DNA from: Actinomycetes bacterium
GTDB lineage: Bacteria; Actinomycetota; Actinomycetes; Actinomycetales; Microbacteriaceae
Direction of reading: 5' to 3'
Assembly (NCBI GenBank): GCA_030425055.1
Contig: JAUHVN010000164.1
Location: forward strand, 1-6,547
Length of the DNA stretch: 6,547 bases
Part shown: in pieces, positions 3,645 to 6,547 of the stretch
How the letters are laid out: each line of letters begins with the position of its first letter
Position numbering within the stretch: the stretch's first letter is position 1
Program-made: the position numbers and the translations under genes
The notes under the pieces: model-generated
Databases searched by the model: none
Told to the model about the DNA's origin: nothing
The model's input: the letters and a program-made list of their open reading frames with translations, nothing else

Positions 3645-5726
3645 TCAGTCCCGTCCGCCCCGGACGAGTTCCAGGCCTGCGCCGGCGAACTGCCGCAGCG
3701 TGGCATCCGGCAGGAACGCGCGCGTGAGCGCTGCCCCGATACGGGTCAGGTCGCTCTCGTCGCGGAACAGCAGGTACAGCGTCTCGTAGCGCGGGTTGAA
3801 CTTCTCCTTGAAGCGGTGGAGCGACCCGAAGCCGTAGACCGGCTCGAGCGCTTCGGCGAGCTTGTCGCTCAGCGCGGCGATCATGCCGGCATCCGGCGGA
3901 TAGTCGTGCGCGAGCGGCGCGCCCGACAGCGACATGACCTCGGCGCCCTCTTCGGCGAACAGGCGTGCCGACGATCCGATGAGGAACTCCATCACCGGAC
4001 CGAAGCCGCCCTCGCGCCGGCGCATCAGATCGAGCGTCCAGCCGCGGACGGCCCCGTCGCCGCCGTAGACCGGCAGCCACGACAGGAATCCGTCGACGTC
4101 GCCGGCGGTCGACACGGCGATCGCGAGGCGCACCTCGGGGTCGCGGGCCTCGTCGAGCGTGCCGAGCGTGAAGCCCATCTCGGGCAGTCCCTTGTCGCCG
4201 ACCCACATCTCCGAGATCGACCGCAGCTGAGCCTGCACGCCCCACGGTTCGTCCTCGAGTCGGGTCATGCGGAAGGTCATCTCTTCGCGCCCGGCCCGGT
4301 TCAGCGCTGAGCGCACCGAGTTCCACCGCTTGCCGGTGAACTCGAGGCCGGGCAGGTCGACGATCGTGTCGTCGGCGACCACCAGGCTGCGCCACGTGTC
4401 GGGAACCGCCTCGCGCGTCGGCTCGGCCGCGCTGAAGAAGCAGGGAACGAGGCCGGCGCGCTCGGCCGTCGCGATGAACTCGCGCACCGTCGCGGCGCGA
4501 TCCCCCTCGGGTGCGATCGGGTCGGCGAGGGCCAGCGCGACCCCCGATCGCTTCTGGTAGGCGACGATGCCGCCCGACGGCATCCGCGAGTAGACCATGT
4601 CGTCCCACGTCGTCATCCACGAGAGCGTGCCGCCGCCGTGCGCCCGCAGGGCCTCTTTCACGTCATCGCGGTCGGGAGCGGGGTGCGCGCCCAGCTTCGA
4701 CCGGCGGTGGGCGGCGAAGGCACCGCGCACCCAGACCAGGTACACGAGCATCGGCAGCCACAGCGCGCCGGTCGCGAGGGTCACCGTGGGGTCGGTCGTG
4801 GCGCCGTCGACAATCGCCTGCCAGCCGAACGCGATCGCGAGCCCGACGATCAGTGCGATCGTCGCCAGGTTGAAGGCCGCGAGGATGATCGACACGACCC
4901 ATGCCCAGCGGCGACCGCGACGCAGCCCGGTGGCGATGAGGGCGATGACGACGACGTCGATGAGGATGTCGATGAACGAGCCGGATGCCGGTTCGCTCGA
5001 ACCGAACGGACCGGAGGTGGGAACGAACAGCACGATGATCTCGATGGCACCGAGCGAGAGCATCGCGATGAATGCGATGAGCCGCTGCTCGCGCACGGTG
5101 GCGCGCTGCGGGCGAAGGGTGCGGTCGACCGCGAGCACCATCAGCACCGCCAGCGCGTGCTCGACATCGGCGAGGCTGCCCCAGAACAGCAGCGCCACCG
5201 TCACGAAGGCGAGCAGTACCACCCACGCGCGCACGCGCCACGGTGCGACGAACAGGCTGATGGCCGCTGCGATGCAGGCCATCGTGCCGCCGGAGGCGCC
5301 GACATCGAGCATCCCGGCTTCGGCCTGCGCCCACGGCCAGGGCAGCAGCGCGAGCACCCACAGCAGCAGCGCGGTCGCGCAGACGGCGAACAGCTGTCCG
5401 ATCGCGAAATACGCGGATGCCACGCGCCACCCGCGCCGGTACTCGAGGTAGCCCATGCCCGCGAAGCTCGCGATGGTGAAGATGTAGACCCACGGCTGGG
5501 CGACGAGGAACGTGCCCGTGATCGGCGTCCACCACCGGCCGGCCTCGAAGGCGGGCAGACCGTAGGCGAACGTCTCCCACGCGGCGCTGTCGCGGAACGG
5601 CGACCACAGCGCCCCCGTGACGACGCCGACGATGAGAATGGCCGCGATCATCGTGAGCGTCGCCGGGATGCGGCCCAGGCCGGCGAGGATGAGGCGACCC
5701 GCGCCCCGAGTCGTCGTCTCCCCCAT
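3645..5726 (-). CDS. Rhomboid-like/DUF2156 membrane protein, probable aminoacyl-phosphatidylglycerol synthase (MprF-like)
   Basis: 693 aa from the ATG at 5726. Residues about 10-335 are strongly hydrophobic with roughly ten membrane helices. The first part (about 20-205) is rhomboid-like: GRWWTPITGTFL, GYLEYRRG, then DVGASGG with S145 in the GxSG position, and H190 in ADVEHALAV. Four further helices follow (about 215-335). The cytoplasmic C-terminal DUF2156 (LPG_synthase_C) domain, about 350-690, shows FTGKRWNSVRSALNRAG (464-480), GWTLDLMRRR (562-571) and LHRFKEKFNPRYETLYLLF (636-654). These match MprF-type synthases, which transfer an amino acid from aminoacyl-tRNA to phosphatidylglycerol and so lower negative surface charge. 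The amino acid (Lys, Ala or other) is not predictable. A GGTGA lies five bases before this ATG; an in-frame ATG at 5738 and the open frame to 5807 are less likely, since the latter overlaps the divergent gene. Monocistronic in this window. Confidence 0.87.
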   Translation of the reverse strand: MGETTTRGAGRLILAGLGRIPATLTMIAAILIVGVVTGALWSPFRDSAAWETFAYGLPAFEAGRWWTPITGTFLVAQPWVYIFTIASFAGMGYLEYRRGWRVASAYFAIGQLFAVCATALLLWVLALLPWPWAQAEAGMLDVGASGGTMACIAAAISLFVAPWRVRAWVVLLAFVTVALLFWGSLADVEHALAVLMVLAVDRTLRPQRATVREQRLIAFIAMLSLGAIEIIVLFVPTSGPFGSSEPASGSFIDILIDVVVIALIATGLRRGRRWAWVVSIILAAFNLATIALIVGLAIAFGWQAIVDGATTDPTVTLATGALWLPMLVYLVWVRGAFAAHRRSKLGAHPAPDRDDVKEALRAHGGGTLSWMTTWDDMVYSRMPSGGIVAYQKRSGVALALADPIAPEGDRAATVREFIATAERAGLVPCFFSAAEPTREAVPDTWRSLVVADDTIVDLPGLEFTGKRWNSVRSALNRAGREEMTFRMTRLEDEPWGVQAQLRSISEMWVGDKGLPEMGFTLGTLDEARDPEVRLAIAVSTAGDVDGFLSWLPVYGGDGAVRGWTLDLMRRREGGFGPVMEFLIGSSARLFAEEGAEVMSLSGAPLAHDYPPDAGMIAALSDKLAEALEPVYGFGSLHRFKEKFNPRYETLYLLFRDESDLTRIGAALTRAFLPDATLRQFAGAGLELVRGGRD

Positions 5727-5751
5727 GCATGTCACCATAGCGGGGTCGAGG

Positions 5752-5780
5752 TTCCGGTCGTCGGCGACCCTCGATAGCGT
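5752..5780 (+). promoter_or_regulatory. Predicted promoter of the GyrI-like gene, near leaderless
   Basis: TTCCGG (5752-5757), a 17-base spacer and TAGCGT (5775-5780). The predicted start of transcription is near 5787, only a few bases before the ATG at 5791. No Shine-Dalgarno is visible, which agrees with leaderless translation, common in actinobacteria. It lies in the 64-base gap shared with the divergent membrane-protein gene. Confidence 0.5.
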
Positions 5781-5790
5781 GGCGGGCATC

Positions 5791-6405
5791 ATGAAGATCG
5801 ACCTCAAGAAGGACCGGAAGGACCTCTACGCCCCCTCCGCGAAGGACTTCACCGAGGTGGTCGTGCCGCCAATGACCTACCTGGCCATCGACGGCCACGG
5901 CGATCCCAACACGTCGCAGGAGTACGTCGACGCGGTGAGTGCGCTGTACGCGGCCGGCTACGCGGTGAAGTTCGGCTTCCGCGCGCGCACCGGCGACGAC
6001 TTCGTCGTCGGTCCGCTCGAGGGGCTGTGGTCGAGCGATGATCCGGCGAGCTTCGCCGAGCGGCGCAAGGACGCCTGGGACTGGACGATGCTGATCCCCC
6101 TCCCCGACCCGGTCGCCGACGACGACATCCACGCCGGCCTCGAGAAGGCGACCGCCAGGAAGCCCGAGCTTCCGCTCGACCGGGTGAGCGCGCTGCGGCT
6201 CGACGAGGGGCTGTCGCTGCAGATCCTGCACGTCGGGTCGTACGACGACGAGACGCCGACCCTTGCGCGACTGCACCACGAGGTGATGCCCGAGCGCGGG
6301 TACACGTGGAACGGCCGCCACCACGAGATCTACCTCGGCGACCCGCGCCGCGTCGCACCCGAGAAGCTGCGCACGGTGCTGCGTCAGCCGGTTCGGCCGG
6401 TCTGA
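5791..6405 (+). CDS. GyrI-like small-molecule-binding domain protein
   Basis: 204 aa from the ATG at 5791. It begins MKIDLKKDRKDLYAPSAKDF, followed by VVVPPMTYLAIDGHGDPNTS (24-42), VKFGFRARTGDDFVVGPLEGLW (59-80), LQILHVGSYDDE (143-154), HHEIYLGDPRR (177-187) and EKLRTVLRQPV at the end. This pattern and length fit the stand-alone GyrI-like family of about 200 residues (COG4832 type). The fold is a duplicated SHS2 domain that binds small molecules. Some members hydrolyse cyclopropane-bearing DNA-alkylating antibiotics, giving self-protection; others may be ligand sensors. No DNA-binding domain is present, so it is not itself an AraC/MerR regulator. An open frame begins further upstream at 5617, but that part is antisense to the membrane gene. 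Substrate unknown. Confidence 0.88.
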   Translation: MKIDLKKDRKDLYAPSAKDFTEVVVPPMTYLAIDGHGDPNTSQEYVDAVSALYAAGYAVKFGFRARTGDDFVVGPLEGLWSSDDPASFAERRKDAWDWTMLIPLPDPVADDDIHAGLEKATARKPELPLDRVSALRLDEGLSLQILHVGSYDDETPTLARLHHEVMPERGYTWNGRHHEIYLGDPRRVAPEKLRTVLRQPVRPV

Positions 6406-6421
6406 GCTTCGATCGCGCGGG

Positions 6422-6547
6422 TCAGCGACCGAGCCGGTCGTAGTCGGCGAGCGCCTTCGCGTCCTCGGCGTCGCGCATCGCGCGGCGGGCCGCGTCGAGC
6501 GCCGCGACCGGGTCCTGCGCGCTGCGTGCCCCGGCCAGTTCGTCCTG
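6422..6547 (-). CDS. Unrecognised protein, C-terminal 41 residues, runs off the right edge
   Basis: Reading leftwards from the window edge, 41 codons end in TGA at 6424-6422. The residues include AGARSAQDPVAALDAARRAM and, at the end, ALADYDRLGR. The stretch is charged, alanine-rich and probably helical. Third-position GC use matches a real gene, and the frame is open across the whole edge segment. I do not recognise the family from this fragment; the DPVAAL-x-AARRA phrase is reminiscent of helical repeats after TPM domains but is not enough to name it. It is convergent with the GyrI-like gene, 16 bases apart, with no clear terminator between them. Confidence 0.6.
   Translation of the reverse strand, partial: QDELAGARSAQDPVAALDAARRAMRDAEDAKALADYDRLGR

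Noticed and set aside
4638..5777. 379-codon plus-strand open frame
   Set aside because: It is antisense to the membrane-protein gene and is rich in Arg, His, Asp and Gly, as expected of a shadow of GC-rich membrane codons; no family pattern.
5727..5807. Longer start for the membrane protein (ATG at 5807 or 5738)
   Set aside because: The 5807 start overlaps the divergent gene and its promoter; 5738 has no ribosome-binding site, whereas 5726 has GGTGA at good spacing. The 5738 start remains a minor alternative.
4663..6324. 553-codon minus-strand open frame across two divergent genes
   Set aside because: It is a shadow of both the GyrI-like gene and the membrane gene, is arginine-rich, and ignores the real stop and promoter signals.

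Overview
The window is high-GC DNA with FhaA, FCD-type GntR and near-leaderless starts. It looks like an actinobacterial chromosome, most likely Microbacteriaceae (for example Microbacterium). The family placement comes from gene style and codon use and has not been tested by a search.

Layout from left to right: (1) The window opens inside the N-terminus of fhaA on the minus strand. fhaA is normally the first gene of the fhaA-fhaB-pstP-rodA-pbpA-pknAB cell-wall signalling cluster, which usually lies near oriC. Divergent from it is a complete tRNA-Leu(CAG) with encoded CCA and a strong 11-bp terminator hairpin. (2) A complete insertion sequence of 1227 bp (IS256 family, IS1249-like) lies at 512-1738. 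It has 27-bp imperfect terminal inverted repeats, an exact 8-bp target duplication (TGTGGAGG) and an intact 365-aa DDE transposase. It landed in a short intergenic stretch between the tRNA terminator and the terminator of the next operon. (3) A probable two-gene minus-strand operon encodes an FCD-type GntR regulator followed by a GNAT acetyltransferase, closed by a 19-bp perfect-stem terminator. (4) A 303-bp divergent regulatory region holds a 12-bp palindrome over the predicted gntR promoter and two hairpins. (5) A 68-aa cold-shock protein follows on the plus strand. (6) Convergent to it is a 693-aa membrane protein that joins a rhomboid-like segment, extra membrane helices and a C-terminal DUF2156 aminoacyl-phosphatidylglycerol synthase domain. 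(7) Divergent from that gene is a 204-aa GyrI-like ligand-binding protein or hydrolase, apparently expressed from a near-leaderless promoter. (8) The window ends in the last 41 residues of an unrecognised minus-strand gene.

The genes do not form one pathway; this looks like ordinary core chromosome carrying one recent IS insertion. The two most interesting items are the rhomboid-like/DUF2156 fusion, which keeps a GASG serine and a candidate catalytic histidine, and a hairpin over the IS transposase start codon. That hairpin should form only in read-through transcripts. I see no CRISPR array, phage genes, toxin-antitoxin pair or defence island.
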